DNA of 64,000 bases from Ottowia beijingensis (GTDB lineage Bacteria > Pseudomonadota > Gammaproteobacteria > Burkholderiales > Burkholderiaceae_C). Below the pieces are notes generated by a model. It ran no database searches and had not been told where the DNA came from. It saw nothing but the letters and a program-made list of their open reading frames with translations. Below, one piece after another: positions 1 through 10,772 of this stretch (position 1 is its first letter; each line of letters begins with the position of its first letter). The translations under genes and the position numbers were made by a program. The stretch spans positions 2,604,001 to 2,668,000 of the forward strand of contig NZ_JACCKX010000001.1 of the NCBI RefSeq assembly GCF_013423955.1, written 5' to 3'.

Positions 1-69
1 CCACACTTATCGGTTGTTGGAAGGTGTCGCCAGCGGTCTGGGCTAGCACGGCTCGCAAGCGACCGACTT
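1..69 (+). other. rrn internal transcribed spacer, 16S-side end
   Basis: Spacer directly before tRNA-Ile. The 3' end of 16S rRNA is not in the window, so the rrn operon is cut at the left edge. No gene is seen here. Confidence 0.8.
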
Positions 70-146
70 GGGTCTGTAGCTCAGTTGGTTAGAGCACCGT
101 CTTGATAAGGCGGGGGTCGTTGGTTCGAGACCAACCAGACCCACCA
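70..146 (+). tRNA. tRNA-Ile(GAT)
   Basis: A 77-nt cloverleaf: acceptor GGGTCTG (70-76) pairs with CAGACCC (136-142), followed by discriminator A and an encoded CCA end (144-146). The anticodon loop reads TTGATAA, giving anticodon GAT. It lies in the 16S-23S spacer, the usual place for tRNA-Ile/tRNA-Ala in proteobacterial rrn operons, and is processed from the rRNA precursor. Confidence 0.98.
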
Positions 147-167
147 TCCCCACCGCAACATTCATCT

Positions 168-243
168 GGGGGATTAGCTCAGCTGGGAGAGCACCTGCTT
201 TGCAAGCAGGGGGTCGTCGGTTCGATCCCGTCATCCTCCACCA
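168..243 (+). tRNA. tRNA-Ala(TGC)
   Basis: A 76-nt cloverleaf: acceptor GGGGGAT (168-174) pairs with ATCCTCC (233-239), then A and encoded CCA (241-243). The anticodon loop TTTGCAA gives anticodon TGC. It is 21 nt after tRNA-Ile and is part of the same rrn precursor. Confidence 0.98.
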
Positions 244-316
244 TTTGTCCATATCAAAGCATCAGTTTGGTGTTTTGATATTGGCATTGCCAATAACGAG
301 TCGAAAGACTCACGGC

Positions 317-329
317 TGTTCTTTAACAA
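317..329 (+). promoter_or_regulatory. boxA-like rRNA antitermination site
   Basis: TGTTCTTTAACAA closely matches the boxA consensus TGCTCTTTAACA used by NusB/NusE antitermination complexes. It lies in the spacer between tRNA-Ala and 23S rRNA, where a second boxA is normal in rrn operons. The rest of the 244-541 spacer shows only short hairpins. Confidence 0.7.
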
Positions 330-541
330 TTCATAGAGTCGAATCAGCGTTGTCGACGGAAAGAGCGTCATGGCTCACCGTGCCGTCGGCAACAATTTTT
401 GATTGCGTCACCATGAATTCAACGTAAGTTGATATTCATAGTAATTGGAGCTTTCGAGCTCAATTACGGCATAACGCGCCAGGTGAAAGACCTGGCAAGT
501 CCTTGATTGCTTTTGCCCTCGTGAGAGGCGTCAAAGTTATA

Positions 542-3403
<2,862 letters not shown>

Positions 3404-3522
3404 ATAACTTTGATCGACGATCAAGGTTGTTATGCCAAGTGACGCATTCAAGATAAGCTGATTTGCTCTATGAATTGGTCGTCCAGCCAAGCACTGCGGT
3501 GCGGCTGGATGGCAACAAGTTA

Positions 3523-3637
3523 TGCCTGATGACCATAGCGAGGTGGTACCACTCCTTCCCATCCCGAACAGGACAGTGAAACGCCTTAGCGCCGATGATA
3601 GTGCGGATTCCCGTGTGAAAGTAGGACATTGTCAGGC
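3523..3637 (+). rRNA. 5S ribosomal RNA
   Basis: 115 nt beginning TGCCTGATGACCATAGCG and ending in ATTGTCAGGC, whose ends pair to form helix I. It contains the conserved segment CCCATCCCGAAC near 3558. It lies about 120 nt after 23S; the gap 3404-3522 contains a hairpin (CCAGCC/GGCTGG) likely used in processing. Confidence 0.97.
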
Positions 3638-3650
3638 TATTACAGCGAGA

Positions 3651-3682
3651 AACGCCCAGTCAGAAATGACTGGGCGTTTTCT
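3651..3682 (+). terminator. Rho-independent terminator of the rrn operon
   Basis: AACGCCCAGTCA, a GAAA loop, TGACTGGGCGTT, then TTTTCTTT: a 12-bp perfect stem with a T-run, 14 nt after 5S rRNA. Confidence 0.92.
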
Positions 3683-3766
3683 TTGGGCAACGTTTTGGGT
3701 GTCGGCGGAGGGGGCAGAAGTCGCGCGCCAACCGCAAAGAATCCACGCACATCCTACAATCCAGCC

Positions 3767-5227
3767 ATGATTTCCAGAAGCAGCACGATTGAGCGTTTGG
3801 CGACGGCTAATGATTTGCTATTGGCGCCATTTGGGTTGACCGAGGTGGATTTAGGCAAGACGCTGGGCATCATCGGACAGCGTCAGATCGATGACGCGGA
3901 TCTCTACTTTCAGTACACGCGCGCAGAAGGCTGGAGCCTGGAAGAGGGCATTGTCAAGACCGGCAGCTTTTCGATTGACCAAGGTGTGGGCGTGCGCGCG
4001 GTAACGGGCGAAAAAACCGCATTTGCGTACGCCGATGACATCTCGGCCGCCTCCCTCAACGATGCGGCGCACACCGTGCGTGCCATCTCGACGGCGGCCC
4101 GCAGTGACCGAATCAAGCTTCCACGTCGGACTGTGGCCAAAAGTCGCAGGCTTTATGACTCGCTTGATCCGATTGGATCTCTCGATAGCACAGCCAAGGT
4201 CACCTTGCTTGAAAGGGTCGAGCAGATGGCGCGGGCCGTGGACCCACGGATTGTCCAGGTGATGGCCGGCTTGGCCAGTGAGTACGATGTGGTGTTGGTC
4301 GCGCGTCTCGATGGAAGCTTGGCAGCCGATGTGCGTCCGTTGGTCCGACTCTCCGTGACCGTGATCGCCGAACAGAATGGTCGGCGCGAAGTTGGTTCAT
4401 TCGGCGGTGGAGGGCGGTTCGGCCTATCGTATTTCGACGACGCGCTGGTCAAGAGCTATGTGGACGAGGCGGTGACCGCTGCGCTCACCAACCTTGAATC
4501 CAGGCCTGCACCTGCCGGTGAGATGACCGTGGTGCTCGGTCCGGGCTGGCCGGGCGTGCTGTTGCATGAGGCGGTTGGTCACGGCCTGGAGGGTGATTTC
4601 AACCGGAAGGGGTCGAGCGCGTTCAGTGGCCGCATCGGCCAGCGCGTGGCGGCCAAGGGTGTCACCGTGCTGGATGACGGAACGATTCCTGATCGGCGCG
4701 GCAGCCTCAACGTGGACGACGAAGGTCACGCCACGCAGCGCAACGTATTGATCGAGGACGGCATCCTGAAGGGCTACATCCAGGACGCGATGAACGCGCG
4801 CTTGATGAGAGTGAAGCCCACCGGCAATGCCCGGCGCGAGAGCTATGCGCACATTCCGATGCCGCGCATGACCAATACCTACATGCTCGGCGGCGACACG
4901 GACCCGCGTGAAATCGTGGCCAGCATCAAGAAAGGTCTGTACGCCACCAACTTCGGCGGCGGCCAAGTCGACATCACCAGCGGCAAGTTCGTGTTCTCTG
5001 CCAGCGAGGCCTTCTGGGTCGAGAACGGCAAGATCCAGTACCCGGTGAAGGGTGCGACCATCGTGGGCAGCGGCCCCGAGTCGCTCAAGCGCATCACGAT
5101 GATCGGCAACGACATGCGGCTCGATTCCGGCGTGGGCGTGTGCGGCAAGGAAGGGCAGAGTGTGCCGGTGGGCGTGGGGCAGCCGACGCTGCGGCTGGAC
5201 GGCCTCACCGTCGGTGGAACGGGTTGA
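3767..5227 (+). CDS. tldD: Metalloprotease TldD
   Basis: A 486-aa protein, the usual TldD length. TldD forms a heterodimeric metalloprotease with TldE; known roles are maturation of modified peptides such as microcin B17 and degradation of unfolded CcdA. The zinc site HEAVGHGLEGD (around residue 270) has the HExxxH motif that TldD contributes and TldE lacks. Glycine-rich C-terminal segments (NFGGGQVD, GVCGKEGQSVPVGVGQPT) are also typical. The start is the ATG at 3767; an upstream in-frame extension would run into the rrn terminator. The gene is intact. The tldE partner is not in this window. It stands alone, between the rRNA terminator and the aroG leader. Confidence 0.95.
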   Translation: MISRSSTIERLATANDLLLAPFGLTEVDLGKTLGIIGQRQIDDADLYFQYTRAEGWSLEEGIVKTGSFSIDQGVGVRAVTGEKTAFAYADDISAASLNDAAHTVRAISTAARSDRIKLPRRTVAKSRRLYDSLDPIGSLDSTAKVTLLERVEQMARAVDPRIVQVMAGLASEYDVVLVARLDGSLAADVRPLVRLSVTVIAEQNGRREVGSFGGGGRFGLSYFDDALVKSYVDEAVTAALTNLESRPAPAGEMTVVLGPGWPGVLLHEAVGHGLEGDFNRKGSSAFSGRIGQRVAAKGVTVLDDGTIPDRRGSLNVDDEGHATQRNVLIEDGILKGYIQDAMNARLMRVKPTGNARRESYAHIPMPRMTNTYMLGGDTDPREIVASIKKGLYATNFGGGQVDITSGKFVFSASEAFWVENGKIQYPVKGATIVGSGPESLKRITMIGNDMRLDSGVGVCGKEGQSVPVGVGQPTLRLDGLTVGGTG

Positions 5228-5371
5228 GTTGCATTTTTAATGAATTTGCCCTGAAGCCGTCGACTGTCAAGCGCTTCCAGCTATTAATTTGTGAGTAAGC
5301 GACGGTATGTAACCGCCCGGCCCGTGCCCGTCATCGGCCCGTCACGCTGCTTGTGCTACATTCGCTGGGTC

Positions 5372-5443
5372 ATGAAAACGCGTGTCGCTTTCGGTTTTTA
5401 CTTTTGGTTCTCAGTCCTCGGCGGACGAGAGGCGAACGTGTAA
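5372..5443 (+). CDS. Aromatic amino acid leader peptide of aroG
   Basis: A 23-codon ORF starting ATG AAA ACG CGT and ending GCG AAC GTG TAA. Codons 7-13 read F-G-F-Y-F-W-F: four Phe, one Tyr and one Trp, all three end products of the pathway whose first enzyme is encoded next. This is the hallmark of a ribosome-stalling leader peptide, like those of pheA and trp operons. The ORF stops 23 nt before a Rho-independent terminator that sits in front of aroG. No strong ribosome binding site is visible. Seen: the codons and hairpins. Inferred: attenuation. Confidence 0.8.
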   Translation: MKTRVAFGFYFWFSVLGGREANV

Positions 5444-5496
5444 CCCAAGCGCACTTCCCGACAAGACCGCCGACGCGATGAGCCCGGCGGTTTTTT
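5418..5496 (+). promoter_or_regulatory. Transcription attenuator of aroG (terminator and antiterminator)
   Basis: Terminator: CCGCCG (5467-5472) pairs with CGGCGG (5485-5490), followed by six T (5491-5496). Competing antiterminator: TCGGCGG (5418-5424, inside leader codons 16-18, just after the aromatic codons) is perfectly complementary to CCGCCGA (5467-5473), the left arm of the terminator. A ribosome stalled on the aromatic codons would leave 5418-5424 free and the antiterminator forms; a ribosome that reaches the stop at 5441 covers it and the terminator forms. A further helix, GTG-T-CGCTT (5382-5390) with AAGCGCAC (5447-5454), may pair early leader with the stop region. Mechanism inferred from base pairing only. 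Confidence 0.78.
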
Positions 5497-5544
5497 GTGC
5501 CCGAACACCACCGTCAACACCTATTCATTTCAAAGGAAGAAGCC

Positions 5545-6668
5545 ATGAACGCGAAAGCCGTGCAGGCCGCCGTCGAGGCCTGGCAACCGTCGCAGGAACG
5601 CACCAGCCAGACCGACGACCAACGCATCAAGGACATCACCGTGCTGCCCCCACCCGAGCACCTGATCCGCTTCTTCCCGATTCGTGGCACCGCGGTCGAA
5701 ACGCTGATCGGCGAAACCCGCAAGTCGATCCGCCGCATCATGTCGGGCAAGGATGATCGCCTGCTGGTCGTCATCGGTCCGTGTTCCATCCACGATCCGG
5801 CGGCGGCGCTGGACTACGCGCGGCGCGTGAAGCCGCTGCGCGATCTTTACGCCGATTCGCTCGAGATCGTGATGCGCGTGTATTTCGAGAAGCCGCGCAC
5901 CACCGTGGGCTGGAAGGGTCTCATCAACGACCCCTACCTGGACGAGAGCTACCGCATCGACGAAGGCCTGCGCATCGCGCGCCAGCTGCTGATCGAAATC
6001 AACCGCCTGGGCCTGCCGGCGGGCAGCGAATTCCTCGACGTGATTTCGCCGCAGTACATCGGCGATCTGATCAGCTGGGGCGCCATCGGCGCGCGCACCA
6101 CCGAAAGCCAGGTGCACCGCGAGCTGGCCAGTGGGCTGTCGGCCCCGATCGGCTTCAAGAACGGCACCGACGGCAACATCCGCATCGCCACCGACGCCAT
6201 CCAGTCCGCCAGCCGCGGCCACCACTTCCTGTCGGTGCACAAGAACGGCCAGGTCGCCATCGTCCACACCGACGGCAACAAGGACTGCCACGTGATCCTG
6301 CGTGGCGGCAAGGCGCCCAACTACGATGCCGAAAGCGTGACCGCCGCCTGCAAGGAGCTGGAGGCCGCCAAGCTGCCCCCACGCTGATGGTCGACTGCAG
6401 CCACGCCAACAGCAGCAAGCAGCACGAGAAGCAGCTGGACGTGGCGCGCGAGGTGGCTGCCCAGGTGTCGGGCGGCTCGCGCTGCGTGTTCGGCGTGATG
6501 GTGGAAAGCCACATCCACGGCGGGGCGCAGAAGTTCACGCCCGGCAAGGATGACGTGAACGCGCTCGAATACGGCAAGAGCATCACCGACGCCTGCATCG
6601 GCTGGGACGGCACGCAGACTATCCTGCAAGTGCTGTCGGACGCGGTGCGGGCGCGGCGCAAGCGCTGA
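5545..6668 (+). CDS. aroG: 3-deoxy-7-phosphoheptulonate synthase (DAHP synthase, class I)
   Basis: Condenses phosphoenolpyruvate and erythrose-4-phosphate to DAHP, the first step of the shikimate pathway. About 374 aa after repair, in the size range of class I AroF/G/H enzymes. Visible family motifs: VIGPCSIHDP (PEP site), MRVYFEKPRTTVGWKG, GARTTESQVHRELASG, GFKNGTDG, and MVDCSHANSSK near the C-terminus. The start is ATG 5545 with AGGAAG 8-13 nt upstream. One base is missing near 6376 in a C-run (CTGCCCCCACGC), so the last ~95 residues lie in another frame; one inserted C joins them. Expression is probably controlled by the aromatic attenuator directly upstream. Which amino acid inhibits the enzyme cannot be read with certainty. 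Confidence 0.93.
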
Positions 6669-6773
6669 TCGACGTCAAGGGCGGCCGCTTCGGATCGACT
6701 ACAGTCACGGGGCGTGCCGCGGTCGCGGGGCGCATGCAGACTGCATCCCCCGCCTTCAGGAGACCCACCGATC

Positions 6774-7085
6774 ATGCAAAGCGAAGTCCGCGTCATCCAG
6801 GACGAGCGCACCGAATGGCGCTTCGATCTCGAACCCGCCGCGCCGATGGGCAACGCCGAGGCACGCGACTGGCTCGACGCGCAGTTCACCCAGCTGGGCA
6901 GCGAGCCGCTGCGCCCCACCGGCAAGCTGCTGCTGGCCGACAAGGTGCTGGTGGTGGCGCGCGACGCCGGCCCGCGGCTGCTGAACGACCCGCAGTGGAG
7001 CCGCGAATTCGCGCGCGCCGCCAGTGCTGCGCTCGACAAGCCCGTGGTGCGCATCGACCTGGGCGCGATGACGGTTTCTTACTGA
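6774..7085 (+). CDS. Small hypothetical protein
   Basis: A 103-aa protein I do not recognise. It begins MQSEVRVIQDERTEWRF, is rich in charged residues, has no signal peptide or membrane segment, and contains KLLLADKVLVVARDAGPRL, which looks like a beta-strand core. Start ATG 6774 is preceded by CAGGAGA (a ribosome binding site). It is 105 nt after aroG on the same strand and is followed by repeats, so it may be cotranscribed with aroG. Confidence 0.7.
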   Translation: MQSEVRVIQDERTEWRFDLEPAAPMGNAEARDWLDAQFTQLGSEPLRPTGKLLLADKVLVVARDAGPRLLNDPQWSREFARAASAALDKPVVRIDLGAMTVSY

Positions 7086-7120
7086 TGCGGCAGCACGCTG
7101 CCGAGGCGGCAGGTTCTTGG

Positions 7121-7175
7121 TCAAATTGGCCGCTAACGCTTGCTGGGTAAGCGCGAGCAGCTATTGTTTTTGCTT
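7121..7175 (+). repeat. Family A intergenic hairpin repeat (AGCTAT type)
   Basis: Reads TTGGCCGCTAACGCTTGC, TGGGTAAGCGCGAGCAGCTAT. GCGCTT-type arms around a short loop, then the AGCAGCTAT end, match about 16 other copies in this window. It directly abuts the REP-like element that follows. Confidence 0.75.
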
Positions 7176-7199
7176 GACTATCAAGAAGTCTCAGACCCT

Positions 7200-7279
7200 G
7201 TTGTGGGAGCGGGCTTGCCCGCGATGAGACGTCTCGCCGCAATCAACGCTTGATCGCGGGCAAGCCCGCTCCTGCAACA
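7200..7279. repeat. REPIN-like inverted repeat
   Basis: GTGGGAGCGGGCTTGCCCGC and, 30 nt later, its inverted partner GCGGGCAAGCCCGCTCC. Each arm is itself a small palindrome (GCGGGC-TT-GCCCGC). This is the layout of a REP doublet (REPIN) and the arm is very close to a common Pseudomonas REP sequence. It lies between two convergent genes and may act as a bidirectional terminator or mRNA stabiliser. Confidence 0.8.
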
Positions 7280-7297
7280 CTGTCTGAGACTCGTTGC

Positions 7298-8861
7298 TCA
7301 TCGGTGTTTTTGAAGTTCTTCCATCAGCTTCGTGTGCACGCCGCCGAAGCCGCCATTGCTCATGCACAGCAGGTGGTCGCCCGGGCGCGCCGCGGCGATG
7401 ACCTGACGCACGATCTCGTCCACGCTGGCGGCCACCTGCGCGTGCGCGCCTAGGGGCGCCAGCGCGGCGGCCGCGTCCCAATCCAGCCCGCCGGTGTGGC
7501 AGAAGCTCAGGTCGGCGTGCTCCAGTGACCAGGGCAGTTGCGATTTCATCGTGCCCAGCTTCATCGTGTTGCTGCGCGGCTCGAAGATGGCGAGGATGCG
7601 CTCGCTTCGCTTGCCGGCCGCATCCAGCTGGCGGCGCAAGCCGTCCACCGTGGTGCGAATCGCCGTGGGGTGGTGGGCGAATCATCGTACACCGTGATCT
7701 CGGCGCCGCCGGCTTGGGCCACGCGGCCACGCACCTCCATGCGGCGGCGCACGTTCTGAAAGCTGGCCAGCGCCGCGCAGGCCTCGGCCGGGGCCACGCC
7801 CACATGCTCGGCCGCGGCGATGGCGGCCAGCGCGTTGAGTTGGTTGTGGGTGCCCGACAGATCCCAGCGCACGCGGCCCACGGGCTGGCCACGCAGTTGC
7901 ACCTCGAAATCCGACGCGTCGCCGTGCGCGGTGAAATCGCTCACCGCCGCACCAAAGCTGCGCTGCCCGCTCCAGCAGCCCTGCGCCAGCACGCGCTGCA
8001 GGCTTTCTTCCAGCCCGTTGACCACCACGCGGCCCGAGGGCGGCACGGTGCGCACCAGGTGGTGGAACTGCCGCTCGATCGCCGCCAGGTCGTCGAAGAT
8101 GTCGGCGTGGTCGAACTCCAGGTTGTTCAGCACCGCCGTGCGCGGGCGGTAGTGCACGAACTTGCTGCGCTTGTCGAAGAAGGCGGTGTCGTATTCGTCG
8201 GCTTCAATCACGAACAAGGGCCGTGCGGGAGATGTTGCTCCCTCGCCCCTCTGGGGAGAGCTTGCCCCGGACTTGATCCGGGGCTGGGGTGAGGGCTCGC
8301 GGGCGCGGGGGCAAGGCCGTCGGCCCTCACCCCAATCCTCTCCCGCTCCCGGGAGAGGGAGCCAGACCCATCCGATGGGGTGGTGGAGCCCAGCCGTGCG
8401 CTGATGCCGAAGTTGAGCGGCACCCCACCGACCAGGAAGCCGGGCGCGAGGCCCGCGCTCTCCAGAATCCAGGCCAGCATCGACGTGGTCGTCGTCTTGC
8501 CGTGCGTGCCCGCCACGGCCAGCACGTGGCGGCCCTGCAGCACGTTCTCCAGCAGCCACTGCGGGCCGCTGATGTAGGGCGCGCCGGCGTCGAGAATGGC
8601 TTCCATCAGCGGAAACTTCGGTGAACCGTCCGTCAGCCGCGCGCGGCTGACCACGTTGCCGATCACGAACACGTCGGGCTTCAGCGCGATCTGCTCGGCG
8701 CCATAGCCCTCGATCAGCTCGATGCCCAGCGCGCGCAACTGGTCGCTCATCGGCGGGTACACGCCCGCGTCGCAGCCGGTGACGGTGTGGCCCGCCTCGC
8801 GCGCCAGCGCGGCCAGCCCGCCCATGAAGGTGCCGCAGATGCCCAGGATGTGAATATGCAT
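7298..8861 (-). CDS. mpl: UDP-N-acetylmuramate:L-Ala-gamma-D-Glu-meso-DAP ligase (murein tripeptide ligase)
   Basis: Cytoplasmic enzyme of peptidoglycan recycling: joins recovered tripeptide to UDP-MurNAc. N-terminal MHIHILGICGTFMGGLA (nucleotide fold), ATP loop AGTHGKTTTTSML (around residue 110), then FVIEADEYDTAFFDKRSKF, NNLEFDHADIFDD, FEPRSNTMK and C-terminal MSNGGFGGVHTKL all fit Mpl. Two frame breaks: a missing T near 7680 (GATGATTCGCC should read GATGATTTCGCC, restoring DDFAHHPT) and one within an inserted repeat (8233-8383). Both need one added base. The repaired protein is about 521 aa, some 50-60 longer than E. coli Mpl (457), the excess being the translated repeat after the GISARLG segment. 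Confidence 0.9.
8233..8383. repeat. Inverted-repeat element inserted inside mpl
   Basis: About 150 bp: TGCTCCCTCGCCCCTCTGGG ... CTGGGGTGAGGGC, a GC-rich middle, then GCCCTCACCCCAATCCTCTC ... GGGAGAGGGAGCCA. The ends are inverted copies of each other. A related piece (CTCCCTCTCCCTCTGGGAGA with GGGGGTGAGGG) occurs at 41819-41855 in intergenic DNA. It sits in a loop of Mpl just before the conserved FVIEADEYD segment, and both possible reading frames through it are open, so it can be translated. Confidence 0.7.
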
Positions 8862-8888
8862 GGGGCTGGATTCTACGGCTGAATTGCA

Positions 8889-8945
8889 AGCCTTTTCGGC
8901 CTCTGGCGCCCGTGGGGAAAGCGCGAGCAGCTATTCAAAATATAG
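8889..8945 (+). repeat. Family A intergenic hairpin repeat
   Basis: CGGCCTCTGGCGCCCGTGGG, GAAAGCGCGAGCAGCTAT. It fills most of the 8862-9028 gap upstream of mpl. Confidence 0.75.
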
Positions 8946-9028
8946 TGACTGGGATGCGGCAACATGTGCGCCACACGGACTGAGCGACCCTGCGCCTGTG
9001 TGCCACGCGGTGGGCGGCTGGCGGGCAA

Positions 9029-10432
9029 TCAGGATGCGCCTGCCGGCCTGCCTTGTGCGGCGCGCGCGGCCGCCTCCTGCGGCGAGATCACCTCGATCGG
9101 CACGTCGGCGTCGTTGGTGCGTATCCAGGGCTTTCCAGAACTCAGCATGATGGTTTCAGATAAGTGAATCCTGAAATGCGCCGGGCCGCTGTAACCAGGA
9201 TCGGCGGTGTAGAAGAATTCATCGTTCTCGCCGCGCACGGCCGTGCCGTGCGTGTGTTCGTGCACCCGGTAATCGGTGATCTTGATGCGATCCAGTTTGT
9301 GGAAACCTTCACAGGAACCTTGTATCGAGCACAGCCCCTCGCGCAAATTGAGCCGCGTCTTCTCGCCCGCCACCACCACATAGGCGTTGTGCAGGAGGCG
9401 AGGGCCGTGGCTCAGCGGCTTGGCATAGCGCGCGTTCACGTCGCGCACCTGCGCCAGCAACTCGGGCGAGACGGTGCCAGGCTGCATGGGGGCGCCGGCT
9501 CGATGCGCAGGCCCTTCGGCACCTTGGCCGACGCGCGCTTGAACCAGCCGTCCCAATAGCCCTGGGGTGGCGCCGGGCCAAAGCTCTCGCCGGGCGGCGG
9601 GTCGGTGTACAGCGGGCCTACGCCGAAGGTCATCACGCTGCCGTCGGCGCAGGTGGCTTTCAGTTCGCCCTCCACCACCCACAGGCGGCGCTCAAGGGTG
9701 GTCGTCGGGCCGCCGCTCCTGACTTTCACCGTCCGCTGGTGCAATTGGGCCGGGCAGCGCTGCACCAGGTGGTAGAGCTGCCTCTGCACCATTGCGCCCA
9801 CGCCGCCAGCCACGAAGGTGTTCTTGAATTGCTGCTCCAGATAAGGTGCGGGCTTGGCAGGCAAGGAATGGCGAAAGGCAGTTGTGTCTTCCAGCATGAA
9901 GACGCCACTTCCCCTCCCAGCACGAGTTCAGAGCCACAGCGCGGGTCAAGATGTCCATCCTTATTGCGCCAGGATGCCACGCTGACATCGTTGATGGGGT
10001 AATAGAACCAGCTACCCGTCTTCAGGCCGACGACGCCGCTTTCGACGTCACAACTGTTCTCCATCTTGAGGCATTTAAAGAAGCGACCGTCTTGGGGTCT
10101 GCGGTATCCCACCCAGAACCAGATGGGCCCCATGTCCTTCGTGATCGTCGTGGCGTCCGTATCGAGTATGTACTTGCGCACAGTCACGATGTCGCCAATC
10201 TGCACCGCCTCGCCAGCGCCCGCCTGTAGCACGTAGGGTTTCACGAACACGGCGTTGGGTTGGCCGGGGTCGACAACTTCCCACGGCCCGGGTTCTTCGC
10301 GGATGCCCGAGACCACCTGCAGGCCATCGGCCTGCAGGCTCTGCCCATCATGAACAACCCCACGGTGTAGGGCCAGAACAGCACGGCCAGGGCGACGGCG
10401 ACGCCGCTGGCGATGAGCAGGACACGTTTCAT
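9029..10432 (-). CDS. Unknown membrane-anchored or secreted protein (three frame breaks)
   Basis: About 468 aa once three single missing bases are restored (near 10340, 9900 and 9495); each break is a one-base loss in the same sense. It begins MKRVLLIASGVAVALAVLFW, an uncleaved signal or anchor helix, so the rest is probably periplasmic. Recognisable stretches: DIVTVRKYILDTDATTI, FFKCLKMENSCDVESG, KTGSWFYYPINDVSV, then a basic middle and a C-terminal part with EHTHGTAVRGENDEFFYTAD and PAHFRIHLSE. I do not recognise the family. The start is ATG 10432. It is possible that two proteins are joined here, with a second start near 9897, but there is no stop between them once repaired. With three breaks it is the gene most likely to be truly decayed. 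Confidence 0.6.
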
Positions 10433-10772
10433 GGGGCGGCCAAGGGGTGCATGAACGACGGCGACGCTGAGCAGGGCGTGATTGTCGCGCTGAATCTGGT
10501 TCAGAGTCTTTTTGGCCTCTAGCGCCCGCCAATAAAGCGCAAGCAGCTATAAAAACAAGAGTTTGATCTGCTTGCGCGACCCTCGTTCACCGATCGCAAG
10601 GCCGCGGAGCAGGCCACGCCAGAACGCCGTGGCCGGACCTGCGCCGGCCACCGGCGTTGTCCCCAGTGGGGGCTGAGGTCTGCGGCTCCAGACCTGCCTG
10701 CGCAGGTCTGGACAGACCGAAGAGCCGCCGCCTCTGGCGGCGAGCACGTGGCGTCCAGCGGCTCAGGGGAGC
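10433..10772. repeat. 340-bp intergenic region made of repeats
   Basis: No gene. 10506-10560 is a Family A repeat (GGCCTCTAGCGCCCGCCAAT, AAAGCGCAAGCAGCTAT). 10573-10770 is a GC-rich Family B repeat in reverse orientation (AAGGCCGCGGAGCAGGCCA ... CGGCGTTGTCCCCAGTGGGG) with a strong hairpin AGACCTGCCTGCGCAGGTCT at 10691-10710 that could end transcription of either neighbour. Confidence 0.7.
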
